DNA from: Ornithinibacillus sp047228935
Lineage (GTDB): Bacteria; Bacillota; Bacilli; Bacillales; Amphibacillaceae
Direction of reading: 5' to 3'
NCBI RefSeq assembly: GCF_047228935.1
Contig: NZ_JBFEGG010000001.1
Span: forward strand, 558,001 to 622,000
DNA: 64,000 nucleotides
Part shown: piece after piece, positions 17,830 through 26,289 of the stretch
Position numbering within the stretch: position 1 is the first letter of the stretch
Layout: each line of letters opens with the position of its first letter
Notes under the pieces: generated by a model
The model's database searches: none
What the model saw: only the letters and a program-made list of their open reading frames with translations
Told to the model about the DNA's origin: nothing
Translations under genes and position numbers: made by a program

Positions 17830-18399
17830 ATGGAGAGAGTGGAAGTAACATTTCCAGAAATAGAGACAAACCGGTTACGATTAAGGAAAATAGAAATAGA
17901 AGATGCAGAATGTATTTTAAGGTATTTATCTGATTCTGATGTTATGGAATATTATGGTTTACCACCTTTTAATTCTATTGAACAAGCTAAGAGAGAAATC
18001 GAATGGTACGATAAGATTTTCCAACGTCAGACAGGAATTAGATGGGGTATAACGTTAAAAGGTGACAATAAGGTGATAGGTAGCTGTGGATTCCTGAATT
18101 GGTTATCTGACCATCATCGAGTGGACATAGGATATGAATTAGATAAAAAATACTGGGGAATGGGAATTGCGAGTGAGGCATTACGAGCTGTGTTGGCGTA
18201 TGGCTTTGAATCGCTGGATATACAGCGGGTGCAAGCATTAATTGAACCTCCTAACCTAGCTTCCATACATTTAGTAGAAAAACATGGATTCCACCGGGAA
18301 GGTTTGTTACGTCAATATGAATATGGAAATGGTAAATTTGATGATTTACTGATGTATTCCTTACTAAAAAGTGATTTTTATCAAGTTAGTGAAGAATAA
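17830..18399 (+). CDS. GNAT-family N-acetyltransferase (RimJ/RimL-like)
   Basis: 189 aa. Begins with the ETNRLRLRKIEIEDAE strand-helix typical of RimJ/RimL-type GNATs. The acetyl-CoA pyrophosphate loop is KKYWGMGIASEAL (R/Q-x-x-G-x-G/A form), and NLASIHLVEKHGFHREGLLR is motif B. AAGGGGAG lies 6 bases upstream. It acetylates an amine or a protein N-terminus. Fifteen bases separate it from the Tet-like GTPase, so the two may form an operon. Ribosomal-protein or antibiotic acetylation are both possible and not distinguishable here. Confidence 0.85.
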   Translation: MERVEVTFPEIETNRLRLRKIEIEDAECILRYLSDSDVMEYYGLPPFNSIEQAKREIEWYDKIFQRQTGIRWGITLKGDNKVIGSCGFLNWLSDHHRVDIGYELDKKYWGMGIASEALRAVLAYGFESLDIQRVQALIEPPNLASIHLVEKHGFHREGLLRQYEYGNGKFDDLLMYSLLKSDFYQVSEE

Positions 18400-18459
18400 G
18401 ACTGTCGTTTGAGATTACTTATTAGGATCAAATAATTTAAGTTTTAAGGAGAATTGATT

Positions 18460-19179
18460 ATGAAAATTGAAGTATGGTCTGACTTTGTTTGTCCATTTTG
18501 TTATATAGGAAAACGTAGATTAGAAAGTGCATTGGAACAATTCCCGCATCAAGAACAAGTAGAGTTGGAATACAAGAGTTTTGAACTTGATCCAAATGCA
18601 CAGATTTATTCCGGAACGTCCATTCATGAAGCATTAGCTAAAAAATATGGTATGAGTGTGGACGAAGCAAAAAAGGCAAACCTAAATGTTGGTGAACAAG
18701 CAAAGACAGTAGGATTAGATTATAATTTTGACAATATGAAACCGACTAATACATTTGATGCACATCGATTAACAAAATATGCAGAAACAGTTGGAAAAGG
18801 TAAAGAGCTCACAGAACATATACTCCACTCCTATTTTGTTGAAGGAAAATTAATTAGTGATCATGAAACATTAGTAGAAATTGCCACTACAGTTGGATTG
18901 GAAAAAGAACATGCATTAACTATTTTAAAGGATTCCGAAAAGTATGCTAACGAAGTCCGTAATGAGGAAATGTTAGCACAGCAGTATGGTGCAACTGGAG
19001 TACCTTACTTTGTGATTAATCAAAAATACTCGATTTCTGGTGCACAACCAACTGAACTATTTTTAAGCGCATTAAATCAAGTATGGGAAGAAGAAGCTCC
19101 AAAGCCTAAGCTCAAAAATTTAGTTGAAGAAAACGACACTCTTTGTACTGATGATGGATGTAGTATTCCTGAAAAATAA
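18460..19179 (+). CDS. DsbA-family oxidoreductase, FrnE-like
   Basis: 239 aa from the ATG at 18460 (AAGGAG 8 bases upstream); an in-frame TTG six bases earlier is too close. Thioredoxin-fold protein with WSDFVCPFCYIG placing the active-site CxxC at Cys11 and Cys14, and the cis-Pro loop ATGVPYFVIN. It has no signal peptide or lipobox, so it is cytoplasmic, as FrnE-type proteins are. The C-terminal extension with CTDDGC adds a second cysteine pair as in some FrnE proteins. It is likely a disulfide isomerase/oxidoreductase of stress response; the 2-hydroxychromene isomerase fold is related. Confidence 0.87.
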   Translation: MKIEVWSDFVCPFCYIGKRRLESALEQFPHQEQVELEYKSFELDPNAQIYSGTSIHEALAKKYGMSVDEAKKANLNVGEQAKTVGLDYNFDNMKPTNTFDAHRLTKYAETVGKGKELTEHILHSYFVEGKLISDHETLVEIATTVGLEKEHALTILKDSEKYANEVRNEEMLAQQYGATGVPYFVINQKYSISGAQPTELFLSALNQVWEEEAPKPKLKNLVEENDTLCTDDGCSIPEK

Positions 19180-19188
19180 AAAACTTGT

Positions 19189-19227
19189 AAATGACCCTAC
19201 CAAATTAGTAGAGGTCATTTTTTTATG
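19189..19227 (+). terminator. Terminator of the FrnE-like gene
   Basis: AAATGACC-CTAC / GTAG-A-GGTCATTT, then T-run. Confidence 0.85.
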
Positions 19228-19315
19228 TATCCGTCTTAACACATATTTGTATATTTGTTTGGCACAATAAATATAGTAATTTTATTTTTTAAAAGTTTAA
19301 TGGAGGGTATTAAAA

Positions 19316-19591
19316 TTGGCACAAGTGAATATGCATGAAAAATTACAACAAGCTAGTAAAATGCTAAAAGATGCTCAAGCAGCAGTGTTACAAGCACAAG
19401 GACAAGATTTACAAATATTAGAGCAAGCACAACGAATGGTAGAACAAGCCGAAAATGAACTTAAAAATCTACAGAATCAAGCTGGAAGAGAAGCTACAGA
19501 AAATGCCCAATTCCAACAAGCGTTTGAAGAATTACATGATATTAGACAACAGGTGCAAGAAGCACAGCAAAATATTAATGATATACCATGA
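19316..19591 (+). CDS. Small coiled-coil hypothetical protein, 91 aa
   Basis: TTG start with GGAGGG 8 bases upstream. The whole product is alpha-helical and Gln/Ala/Glu-rich (about one residue in five is Gln), with heptad-like spacing of Leu and Ala from residue 7 to 88, for example LQQASKMLKDAQAAVLQAQ. No cysteine, no membrane segment, no signal peptide. It is reminiscent of small Bacillus DUF2564/DUF3813-type proteins, but I cannot assign it. It has its own terminator. Confidence 0.7.
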   Translation: MAQVNMHEKLQQASKMLKDAQAAVLQAQGQDLQILEQAQRMVEQAENELKNLQNQAGREATENAQFQQAFEELHDIRQQVQEAQQNINDIP

Positions 19592-19599
19592 TATTTATA

Positions 19600-19629
19600 G
19601 GGGACTTCTTTTATAGAAGTTTCCTTTTT
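19600..19629 (+). terminator. Terminator of the coiled-coil gene
   Basis: GGGGACTTCT / AGAAGTTTCC with two G-U pairs, followed by five T. Confidence 0.75.
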
Positions 19630-19739
19630 AATAGGACTTTAGAATCAAATGAGGTTATCTTATTAAATTTATTGAAACCTTTAATAAGTATTGGTCGTAA
19701 AACAGTTGTAACAAATATTTATTAGGGGGATGAACAATT

Positions 19740-20564
19740 TTGAAAAAATGGATATTAGCTACATTTCTAGTCACCGTTTCTTTCGGACTAGTAGCTTGTT
19801 CAGAAAATGCTGAAGATGTCTTTACTAAAGCATTGGAAGCATCAGAAGCAATGGAAAGTGCTGAGGTTAGTATGAAGTTAGATCAAGAGCTGTCCATGGG
19901 AGAAGAAGGAAGCATTACTATTGCAAGTGATATGGAAGGCTCTGTAATAAACGACCCCTTAGCAATGCATCAAAAAGGAACTATGTCTATGGGGATGAAT
20001 ATGCAAGGAATGGAAAGTGAAGTTCCTTTAGATATGGAAACAGAAATATATCTCGTGGAAGATGAAATGTATATGTTTGAATCACTAACAGGTCAATGGA
20101 TTAAAGCAGATAGTTCTGTTATTCCAATAGAAACGTTAACTGCAAATCAACCTGATGTTTCAGAACAACTGAAAATGATGGAAAAATATGTAGAAGATTT
20201 TGAGTTTGAAGCAGTAGATGAAGAATATGTGTTTAAGTTAACTGCTGATGGTGAGGGATTTAAAGAGCTTAGTCAAGAAATGTTAGAAGATTACCTTCCA
20301 CAAGAATTAACAGCAGAGCTAGGAGATATTTCACAACTATTAGAGGATATGGAAATTAAAACACTCTATATTGAACTGGTTATCGATAACAAAACATATG
20401 ACTTAAAGGAATATAATATGGATATGGAAATGTCCATGACAGTTGAAGGGGAGACGGTGGACATAGTACAGCATGTTGAATCAGAATATAAAAATATTAA
20501 TACCATTGATTCAATAGAAGTACCTCAGGAAGTAAAGGATTCTGCAGTTAATGGTGGGCTGTAA
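19740..20564 (+). CDS. Secreted lipoprotein, DUF6612-like
   Basis: 274 aa, TTG start with GGGGG about 10 bases before. Type II signal peptide: MKKWILATFLVTVSFGLVAC with lipobox LVAC, lipidated at Cys20. The mature part is very acidic and Met-rich between residues 75 and 105 (Met about every third residue around MSMGMNMQGMESEV), then alternates strands and helices in the fashion of the LppX/LprG-like or DUF6612 fold, which forms a hydrophobic cavity. It is anchored on the outer face of the membrane. The ligand is unknown. Confidence 0.75.
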   Translation: MKKWILATFLVTVSFGLVACSENAEDVFTKALEASEAMESAEVSMKLDQELSMGEEGSITIASDMEGSVINDPLAMHQKGTMSMGMNMQGMESEVPLDMETEIYLVEDEMYMFESLTGQWIKADSSVIPIETLTANQPDVSEQLKMMEKYVEDFEFEAVDEEYVFKLTADGEGFKELSQEMLEDYLPQELTAELGDISQLLEDMEIKTLYIELVIDNKTYDLKEYNMDMEMSMTVEGETVDIVQHVESEYKNINTIDSIEVPQEVKDSAVNGGL

Positions 20565-20576
20565 AAAGACAACAGA

Positions 20577-20608
20577 AGATTGATCTAATTCAGATCAATC
20601 TTTTTTTT
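20577..20608 (+). terminator. Terminator of the lipoprotein gene
   Basis: Perfect 10-bp stem AGATTGATCT / AGATCAATCT with a 5-base loop and seven T. Confidence 0.95.
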
Positions 20609-20765
20609 GATCTTAAAATATTTTGGGGTAGTTTAAATTTGCTTGGTACTAATCTATGAAACATATTTGTAATATCCTGCTAAAGAGGTTGAAATCTAGT
20701 AATGGTATACTTTTGAGTGGTTAATGTATTCTTTTACTAGATTAAAAGGAAAGCAGGGGAAAAAG

Positions 20766-21881
20766 TTGAGAAAATTAACTGTAATTACCTTAGCTATTAC
20801 AATTATTTTTGGTAGTTTTTTTAACCTCCACGTTTTAGCTGACGAAAACAAAAAAGATTTGAATCATATACAAAAGCAACGTGAACAAATCAAGCAAAAT
20901 CTGTCAGGTGCAGAAAAAGAGGTTTCTGCCGTGATGTCTGAGATAGATGTGTTAAACGATGAAATAAGCCAAGTAGAGAAAGAAATATTAAACAATCAAG
21001 CTCTAATTAGAGAAACAGAAGATAAAATTAATCAATCTATAAAAGATATTGAAAAGCTTCATCAAGAAATCAATCAATTAGAAACAGATATCGAAAAGAG
21101 ATACGAAATATTAGATAAAAGAATCGCATCTTATCAAAAAAATGGTGGGCATATAAATTATTTAGAAGTATTATTTGGTGCTCAAAACTTTAGTGACTTT
21201 ATTAGCAGAGTAACAATGGTTAATACAATTACAAAATCTGATTCTGAATTAATTACCCAATTAGAAGACGATATTAAAGCTGTTGAAGAGAAAAAGATAC
21301 TTGCACTTGAGAAATTAGATAGTTTAAATGATATGAAACTAGAACAAGAAGAAACATTAGCAAAAGTTCAAGACCAAATGAAAGAAAATGAACAAAGAAA
21401 AGCATCACTTCAATCAAAACAAACAAAATTACTAAAGAAAATTGAAAAACTAAAATCAGAAGATAACAGCTTATCAGCCATGGAGTCCAAAGTACGAAAA
21501 CAAATTGCGCAAGCTGAGGCAGCTAAACAGGTGAAGCTCGAACATAAAAATAGTCATTCTACTGATAGTCAAGGAACGGTAAAGAGTGTTGAAGGCAAAA
21601 CTATTAAAGTAATAGCAACAGCTTATACTGCTAATTGTAAAGGATGTTCAGGAGTTACTTCAACCGGAATCGACCTCAAATCAAACCCCGACACTAAGGT
21701 TATAGCAGTGGATCCTACTGTTATTCCTTTAGGGTCCGTAGTCTATGTAGAAGGTTATGGCTATGCTATTGCTGGTGATACTGGTAGCGCAATTAAAGGG
21801 AATAAGATCGATGTTTTTGTACCAACACGCGCCAAAGCTTTACAGTGGGGCATCCGAAGAGTCAATGTTACAATTAAATAA
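20766..21881 (+). CDS. Secreted coiled-coil protein with C-terminal 3D domain
   Basis: 371 aa from a TTG at 20766 (AGGGGA 5 bases upstream); the in-frame ATG at 20724 lacks a binding site. Signal peptide at 1-26, with cleavage near VLADEN. Residues 30-250 are a PcsB/CwlO-like coiled coil (LNDEISQVEKEILNNQ and similar). The last 90 residues are a 3D domain: VDPTVIPLG, AGDTGSAI and NKIDVFVP carry the three Asp that name it. 3D domains are found in lytic transglycosylase-like enzymes such as YocH and Rpf-like proteins; here it is fused to a coiled coil that in CwlO regulates hydrolase activity via FtsEX. Likely a cell-wall remodelling protein. Confidence 0.85.
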   Translation: MRKLTVITLAITIIFGSFFNLHVLADENKKDLNHIQKQREQIKQNLSGAEKEVSAVMSEIDVLNDEISQVEKEILNNQALIRETEDKINQSIKDIEKLHQEINQLETDIEKRYEILDKRIASYQKNGGHINYLEVLFGAQNFSDFISRVTMVNTITKSDSELITQLEDDIKAVEEKKILALEKLDSLNDMKLEQEETLAKVQDQMKENEQRKASLQSKQTKLLKKIEKLKSEDNSLSAMESKVRKQIAQAEAAKQVKLEHKNSHSTDSQGTVKSVEGKTIKVIATAYTANCKGCSGVTSTGIDLKSNPDTKVIAVDPTVIPLGSVVYVEGYGYAIAGDTGSAIKGNKIDVFVPTRAKALQWGIRRVNVTIK

Positions 21882-21920
21882 AATAAAAGGGATGTGCTAA
21901 AAGGTACATCCCTTTTATTT
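21881..21920 (+). terminator. Terminator of the 3D-domain gene
   Basis: Perfect 15-bp stem AAATAAAAGGGATGT / ACATCCCTTTTATTT. Confidence 0.93.
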
Positions 21921-21971
21921 GTATATTCAATGCCATTATATTTATAATAGTTTTGATAGGAGGAACGTATT

Positions 21972-22427
21972 ATGTCATATTTAAAGCATTTTAACCTTAC
22001 AAGAACATCATTACTTACATTTATAAGTGAGTTAGATGAAGAAATATTAGATCAGAAATCTAAGTATTTTACAAATACAATTCGTTGGCATATCGGTAAT
22101 ACTTTATTAATGGACGAAAAATTACTATTTGTTAGCAAAGCATCTCATAAGCTACCTAGCGAATACAGTGAGCTTTTTAGCTCGGACAAATCTGTTTCGG
22201 ATTGGACAATGGAACCACCGACCTTAGAGGAATTGAAGAATCATTTGGAGGAGCAGCAAATAAGAATTAATAATTTTGACGACCTTTTCTGGAAGTCGAA
22301 TGTTAAATTCAAAGTACCGTATGGACATGTTGAAACACATGGAGATCTCCTTATTATGCTTACACATCGTGAAGCAGAATTACTTGGTAAAATAAAAATA
22401 ATGAAACAAGTTGTTGAATCAGAATAG
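21972..22427 (+). CDS. DinB-superfamily protein
   Basis: 151 aa, AGGAGG 8 bases before ATG. Four-helix bundle profile with the metal-ligand histidines of the DinB/YfiT fold in expected places: IRWHIGNTLL (helix 2) and the paired-ligand helix MLTHREAELLGKI (HxxxE-type). Proteins of this fold bind a divalent metal and often act as thiol (bacillithiol) S-transferases or have unknown roles. Monocistronic with its own terminator; no regulatory clue. Confidence 0.75.
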   Translation: MSYLKHFNLTRTSLLTFISELDEEILDQKSKYFTNTIRWHIGNTLLMDEKLLFVSKASHKLPSEYSELFSSDKSVSDWTMEPPTLEELKNHLEEQQIRINNFDDLFWKSNVKFKVPYGHVETHGDLLIMLTHREAELLGKIKIMKQVVESE

Positions 22428-22436
22428 CTGAATCAA

Positions 22437-22466
22437 AAAACTCGCTTAACTAAAGCGAGTTTTTTG
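22437..22466 (+). terminator. Terminator of the DinB-like gene
   Basis: AACTCGCTT / AAGCGAGTT with a 5-base loop and T-run. Confidence 0.92.
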
Positions 22467-22552
22467 TTAGTCTTTTTAAAAATGTTCAAATCTATTAAAA
22501 TATGTATAGACTACAATATATTATGGTGTTTTTCTACAGAGGAGTGGGAGTG

Positions 22553-23221
22553 TTGGCGCAAATATTATATATAGAAGATGAAAAAGAAATAGCGGAATGG
22601 GTGACGAAAGACTTAACGTTAAAAGGTCACAACATTACATGGTTAACTTCAGGAAATGAAGTAGAAAGTCATATTGAAACAGCTGATATCGTAATACTTG
22701 ATGTAATGCTTCCCGGATTAGATGGCTTTTCTATTGGTAGGAGAATTAAGAAAGAGAAAAAGGACTTGCCTATTATGATGTTATCAGCAAGAACATCGGT
22801 AGAGGATAAAGTTGAAGGATTAGATTTTGCTGATGATTATTTAACTAAGCCATTTTATTTAGAAGAGCTTTCTGCTCGTGTTGAAGTATTGTTAAGAAGG
22901 TTTCAAAAGAATGATGAGGTTATGGAGCTTCAGCACTTAAGTATCCATACGAAAGAAGGTCTAATATTTAATCAAGAAACGAATGAAGAAATTCAACTAA
23001 CTGGAAAGCAATATCATCTATTTCAATTTTTCATTAGACATCTAAATCAAATTTTAACAAAAGAACAATTATATGAAGGAGTTTGGGGAGAGCGATATTT
23101 AGAAGGGGATAAGACATTAATGGTACATATTCGCTACTTACGGGAAAAAATTGAAAAGAATCCAGCAACACCAAAAATAATAGAGACTATCCGCGGAATT
23201 GGATATAGGGTAAAAGCATGA
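22553..23221 (+). CDS. OmpR/PhoB-family response regulator
   Basis: 222 aa from the TTG at 22553 (GAGGAG 8 bases upstream; a GTG one codon earlier is also possible). Receiver domain: acidic pocket IEDE, phospho-acceptor Asp50 in VILDVMLPGLDG, Ser in MLSAR, Lys in LTKPF. The loop before that Lys reads GLDFADDYLTKPF, one residue shorter than the common GLxxGADDY. The C-terminal winged helix ends in TIRGIGYRVKA. It overlaps the kinase gene by 4 bases. It probably controls the ABC exporter downstream, as in BceRS-, NsrRK- and LanRK-type systems. Confidence 0.92.
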   Translation: MAQILYIEDEKEIAEWVTKDLTLKGHNITWLTSGNEVESHIETADIVILDVMLPGLDGFSIGRRIKKEKKDLPIMMLSARTSVEDKVEGLDFADDYLTKPFYLEELSARVEVLLRRFQKNDEVMELQHLSIHTKEGLIFNQETNEEIQLTGKQYHLFQFFIRHLNQILTKEQLYEGVWGERYLEGDKTLMVHIRYLREKIEKNPATPKIIETIRGIGYRVKA

Positions 23222-24564
23222 ATAAATGGTTGAATTCCCTATTGGCTAAATACATGCTAATTATTATTATGGCCATTTTAGTTGTTCAATTAGCCTACTT
23301 AGTTGTTGGAACTATAGCTTTACTTGGATTCGATATGGGAAACCAAGAACAAAATAGCACTAATATTGTCGAAGAAAAGTGGCATGAAGATGCGAAAAAA
23401 TTGGATAACGTGTCTTATGAAACAATTACAGATCTATTTGAGAAGTGGAAGAAAGAATATCCGGATGCAGGTTTGTTTTGGGTAAATGGACGAGGAGAAC
23501 TAGTCGTTGAGGTAGATGCTAGTGATTCGTTACCTACAAATTGGAATGCAGTAGATACTGCGTCGTTTATCAAAGATAGATACGATGGGAATCCGTATAC
23601 TGTTATCGCTTTTGTTGGTAATAACCAAGAAGATGGTTTTATAGTAATAGAAATCCCAAGAACAGTATTCGATCCACCACTTTTAAAGGCGACAGAAAAG
23701 TATGGGTATTTATTATTAGTTGGTGTATTTATAATTGTTATCCTATTTATACTGATTTCTTTTTTATTTTTCAGAAGTATACAGAAACGGCTTACAAAAT
23801 TACAGCTAGCAATGGGGAACCGTGATGAGAATGGTTTGCCTGTTATAGTGGACATTAAGAAGACAGATGAAATCGGACAGTTAGAAAATTCTTTTAATCA
23901 AATGGTCCAGGAGCTCAAAGAGAGCAAAAAACGTGAGCAAAAGGAAGAACAAATTAGACGAGAATTAATTGCGAACCTCTCCCACGACCTTAGAACACCA
24001 CTAACAAAATTACGTGCTCAATCTTACACAATTAAACAGGAAGCGTTGTCTGAAGAAGGGATACATGCTGTTAATTCTATGGAATCGTCGATTGATAATA
24101 TTGACCGATTGATTGAAAATCTAATGTCCTATACATTGTTAATGGCTAGCAAATATAAATATGAACCAAAAGAGGTAGAAATCTCTCGTTTTGTTAGGGA
24201 ATTTTTTGCTTCGTGGTATCCGGTATTTGAAAAAGAAGGATTTCATATTGACGTTGAAATTAACCCGATAGGAACATGGAATATAGATACTATTTGGATG
24301 GGAAGGATTTTAGATAATTTATTCCAGAACATTATACGTCATGCTAAATCTGGTAATTATATTGGGATTAAAACTGAATCAACTAATACTTACGATGCTA
24401 TTTCCATTAATGATCATGGTAAGGGTTTCGAAGATGAAGCATCGGAAAAGGGTGCTGGGATAGGTTTAACTATAGTTGATATGATGGTTAAAGGTATGTC
24501 ATTAGATTGGAAAATTGATTCAACTAATCATGGGACAACGATAAGGATAATTCACTACCGCTAA
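23218..24564 (+). CDS. Sensor histidine kinase
   Basis: 448 aa. Two membrane helices at about 11-38 and 163-185 enclose an extracytoplasmic sensor of about 125 residues, followed by HAMP (to about 235), the H-box NLSHDLRTPLTKLR with His256, and an ATPase domain with N-box (ILDNLFQNIIRHA), G1 (NDHGKGF) and G2 (GAGIGLTI). The sizeable extracellular loop means it senses a ligand directly, unlike the short-loop BceS kinases that rely on their transporter. It is translationally coupled with the response regulator; the pair ends in a terminator before the ABC genes. Confidence 0.92.
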   Translation: MNKWLNSLLAKYMLIIIMAILVVQLAYLVVGTIALLGFDMGNQEQNSTNIVEEKWHEDAKKLDNVSYETITDLFEKWKKEYPDAGLFWVNGRGELVVEVDASDSLPTNWNAVDTASFIKDRYDGNPYTVIAFVGNNQEDGFIVIEIPRTVFDPPLLKATEKYGYLLLVGVFIIVILFILISFLFFRSIQKRLTKLQLAMGNRDENGLPVIVDIKKTDEIGQLENSFNQMVQELKESKKREQKEEQIRRELIANLSHDLRTPLTKLRAQSYTIKQEALSEEGIHAVNSMESSIDNIDRLIENLMSYTLLMASKYKYEPKEVEISRFVREFFASWYPVFEKEGFHIDVEINPIGTWNIDTIWMGRILDNLFQNIIRHAKSGNYIGIKTESTNTYDAISINDHGKGFEDEASEKGAGIGLTIVDMMVKGMSLDWKIDSTNHGTTIRIIHYR

Positions 24565-24598
24565 GGTGTAAATGACTAAAATCATTTACACCTTTTTT
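24563..24598 (+). terminator. Terminator between the two-component system and the ABC genes
   Basis: Perfect AAGGTGTAAATGA / TCATTTACACCTT stem with a 6-base loop, then TTTT. It implies that the ABC operon has its own promoter or is read through. Confidence 0.9.
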
Positions 24599-24670
24599 AA
24601 ACAAAATTTAAACATACTACGAATCTACTTTTAACCTTGGTAACTTAAGCTAGTTAGTGAGGTGATAATA

Positions 24671-25582
24671 ATGGAATTTATCGTAGAAACAAAAAAATTG
24701 ACGAAGAGATTTGGAAATGAATACGCTGTAGCAGACATTGCTTTACAAATACCAAAGGGTGAAATTTATGGGTTTTTAGGGCCAAATGGTGCTGGGAAGA
24801 CTACTACTATCCGAATGCTATTAGGTTTAATGCGACCGACTAATGGGTCAATTTCTATCTTTGGAAAGGATTTAAAGAAGGATCGAATAGACATATTAAA
24901 AAAGGTTGGTTCATTAGTTGAGAATCCTTCCTATTATCCACATTTAACCGCAAAGGAAAATTTAGAAACTCTACGAAAGATATATGGAGTGTCTAAAAAC
25001 AGAATAGATGAGGTCCTTGATATAGTTCGGTTAAAAGACGTAGCGGATAAGAAGGTAAAAGGTTTTTCCTTAGGGATGAAGCAACGGTTAGGAATAGCAG
25101 CATCTCTATTACATAACCCAGAGTTACTAATATTAGATGAACCAACAAATGGTCTAGATCCCTCTGGAATAATAGAAATTCGGAACTTAATTAAGCGTCT
25201 TCCAACAGAATTTGGCATGACAATATTAATCTCTAGCCATTTACTTTCAGAGATTGACCAAATTGCAACAAGTGTAGGAGTTATTTCGAAGGGACAATTA
25301 ATTTTTCAGGATTCCATTGAGGCAATAAGAAAGCTAGCCCAACAAAAAATTTCCTTAAAACTAGATGATAGTGAAAAGGCATGGCGTTTCCTCTTATCTA
25401 AAGGTATTAAGGCAGATGTACAGAATAGTAGACTTTTACTATTTGACCAAAAAGACAAGGATATTGCCAAAATTGTAAAAATGTTGGTAGATAATGACTT
25501 TTTAATCTATCGTGTTGAAGAAGAAAAACAATCACTAGAGGATACTTTCCTTCAAATGACAACGGAGGAGAAGGTTATATGA
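24671..25582 (+). CDS. ABC transporter ATP-binding protein, BcrA/LanF-like
   Basis: 303 aa from the ATG at 24671 (GAGGTG about 6 bases upstream); an in-frame GTG lies inside that site. Walker A GPNGAGKTT, signature FSLGMKQRLG, Walker B LLILDEPTNGLDP and H-loop SSHLLSEI are all present. The C-terminal 80 residues resemble the accessory domain of bacitracin/lantibiotic-immunity ATPases (BcrA, SpaF, NukF). It energises the two small permeases that follow, forming an exporter for membrane-active peptides or lipid-II ligands. It is followed by an ATGA overlap. Confidence 0.9.
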   Translation: MEFIVETKKLTKRFGNEYAVADIALQIPKGEIYGFLGPNGAGKTTTIRMLLGLMRPTNGSISIFGKDLKKDRIDILKKVGSLVENPSYYPHLTAKENLETLRKIYGVSKNRIDEVLDIVRLKDVADKKVKGFSLGMKQRLGIAASLLHNPELLILDEPTNGLDPSGIIEIRNLIKRLPTEFGMTILISSHLLSEIDQIATSVGVISKGQLIFQDSIEAIRKLAQQKISLKLDDSEKAWRFLLSKGIKADVQNSRLLLFDQKDKDIAKIVKMLVDNDFLIYRVEEEKQSLEDTFLQMTTEEKVI

Positions 25583-26289
25583 TGATAAAAATGTTAAGTT
25601 CGGAGTTCATGAAAATTAGGCGAAAAGGATTGTGGTTTCTAACCATCTTAGGGCCGCTTGGAGTTGTATCCTTACAAATGGTTAACTATGGACTACGGAA
25701 AGAGTGGTTTATTTCACAAGGTACTTATGAATGGAAGTATTATATTCTAAATGTGAGTGCTTTTACACCATTTGCGTTAATACTTGGTATTGTTATTTTG
25801 TCATCTTTTATGGCAAGCATCGAAAATGAAACAAAAGCATGGAAGCAGCTTATTAGTTTGCCTGTAACAAAGTGGAGTGTTTATTTAGCAAAGTATACCA
25901 TCCTTTTATTTTTATTAGTAATAGCAAGTAGTCTACTAGTAATTTTTTCTTTAGGATTCGGTATCTATCTAAACTTTGATGGAAGTATTCCATTTTTTGA
26001 CATCGTTAAATATAGCTTTTTTCCGCTATTTGCAGCCTTACCAGTATTAGGTTTGCAACTATGGGTTTCTATTGTGTGCCAAAATCAAGGATTACCTATA
26101 ACACTTGGTGTCATAGGAGTTATTTTGAGTTATATGGCTTATTTTTTACCTGATTGGATGATATGGAAATGGCCATCATTAGATAATAGTTGGGAAGAAC
26201 CACTAGTAAATGTTTGCTTAGGATTAGGTGTTGGTTTCGTTTTATACCTAATTGGGATGCTGGACTTTACAAGAAGGGATGTAAATTAA
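25579..26289 (+). CDS. ABC permease, LanE-like (antimicrobial peptide immunity type)
   Basis: 236 aa with six predicted helices. Translationally coupled to the ATPase (ATGA overlap). SIENETKAWKQLISLPVTKWSVYLAKYT is the ENExxxxWKxLLxLPV motif near helix 2 that marks the lantibiotic-immunity MutE/EpiE permease family. It pairs with the next gene as a heterodimeric membrane channel. The substrate is inferred to be a lantibiotic or similar peptide. The length is normal for the family. Confidence 0.87.
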   Translation: MMIKMLSSEFMKIRRKGLWFLTILGPLGVVSLQMVNYGLRKEWFISQGTYEWKYYILNVSAFTPFALILGIVILSSFMASIENETKAWKQLISLPVTKWSVYLAKYTILLFLLVIASSLLVIFSLGFGIYLNFDGSIPFFDIVKYSFFPLFAALPVLGLQLWVSIVCQNQGLPITLGVIGVILSYMAYFLPDWMIWKWPSLDNSWEEPLVNVCLGLGVGFVLYLIGMLDFTRRDVN

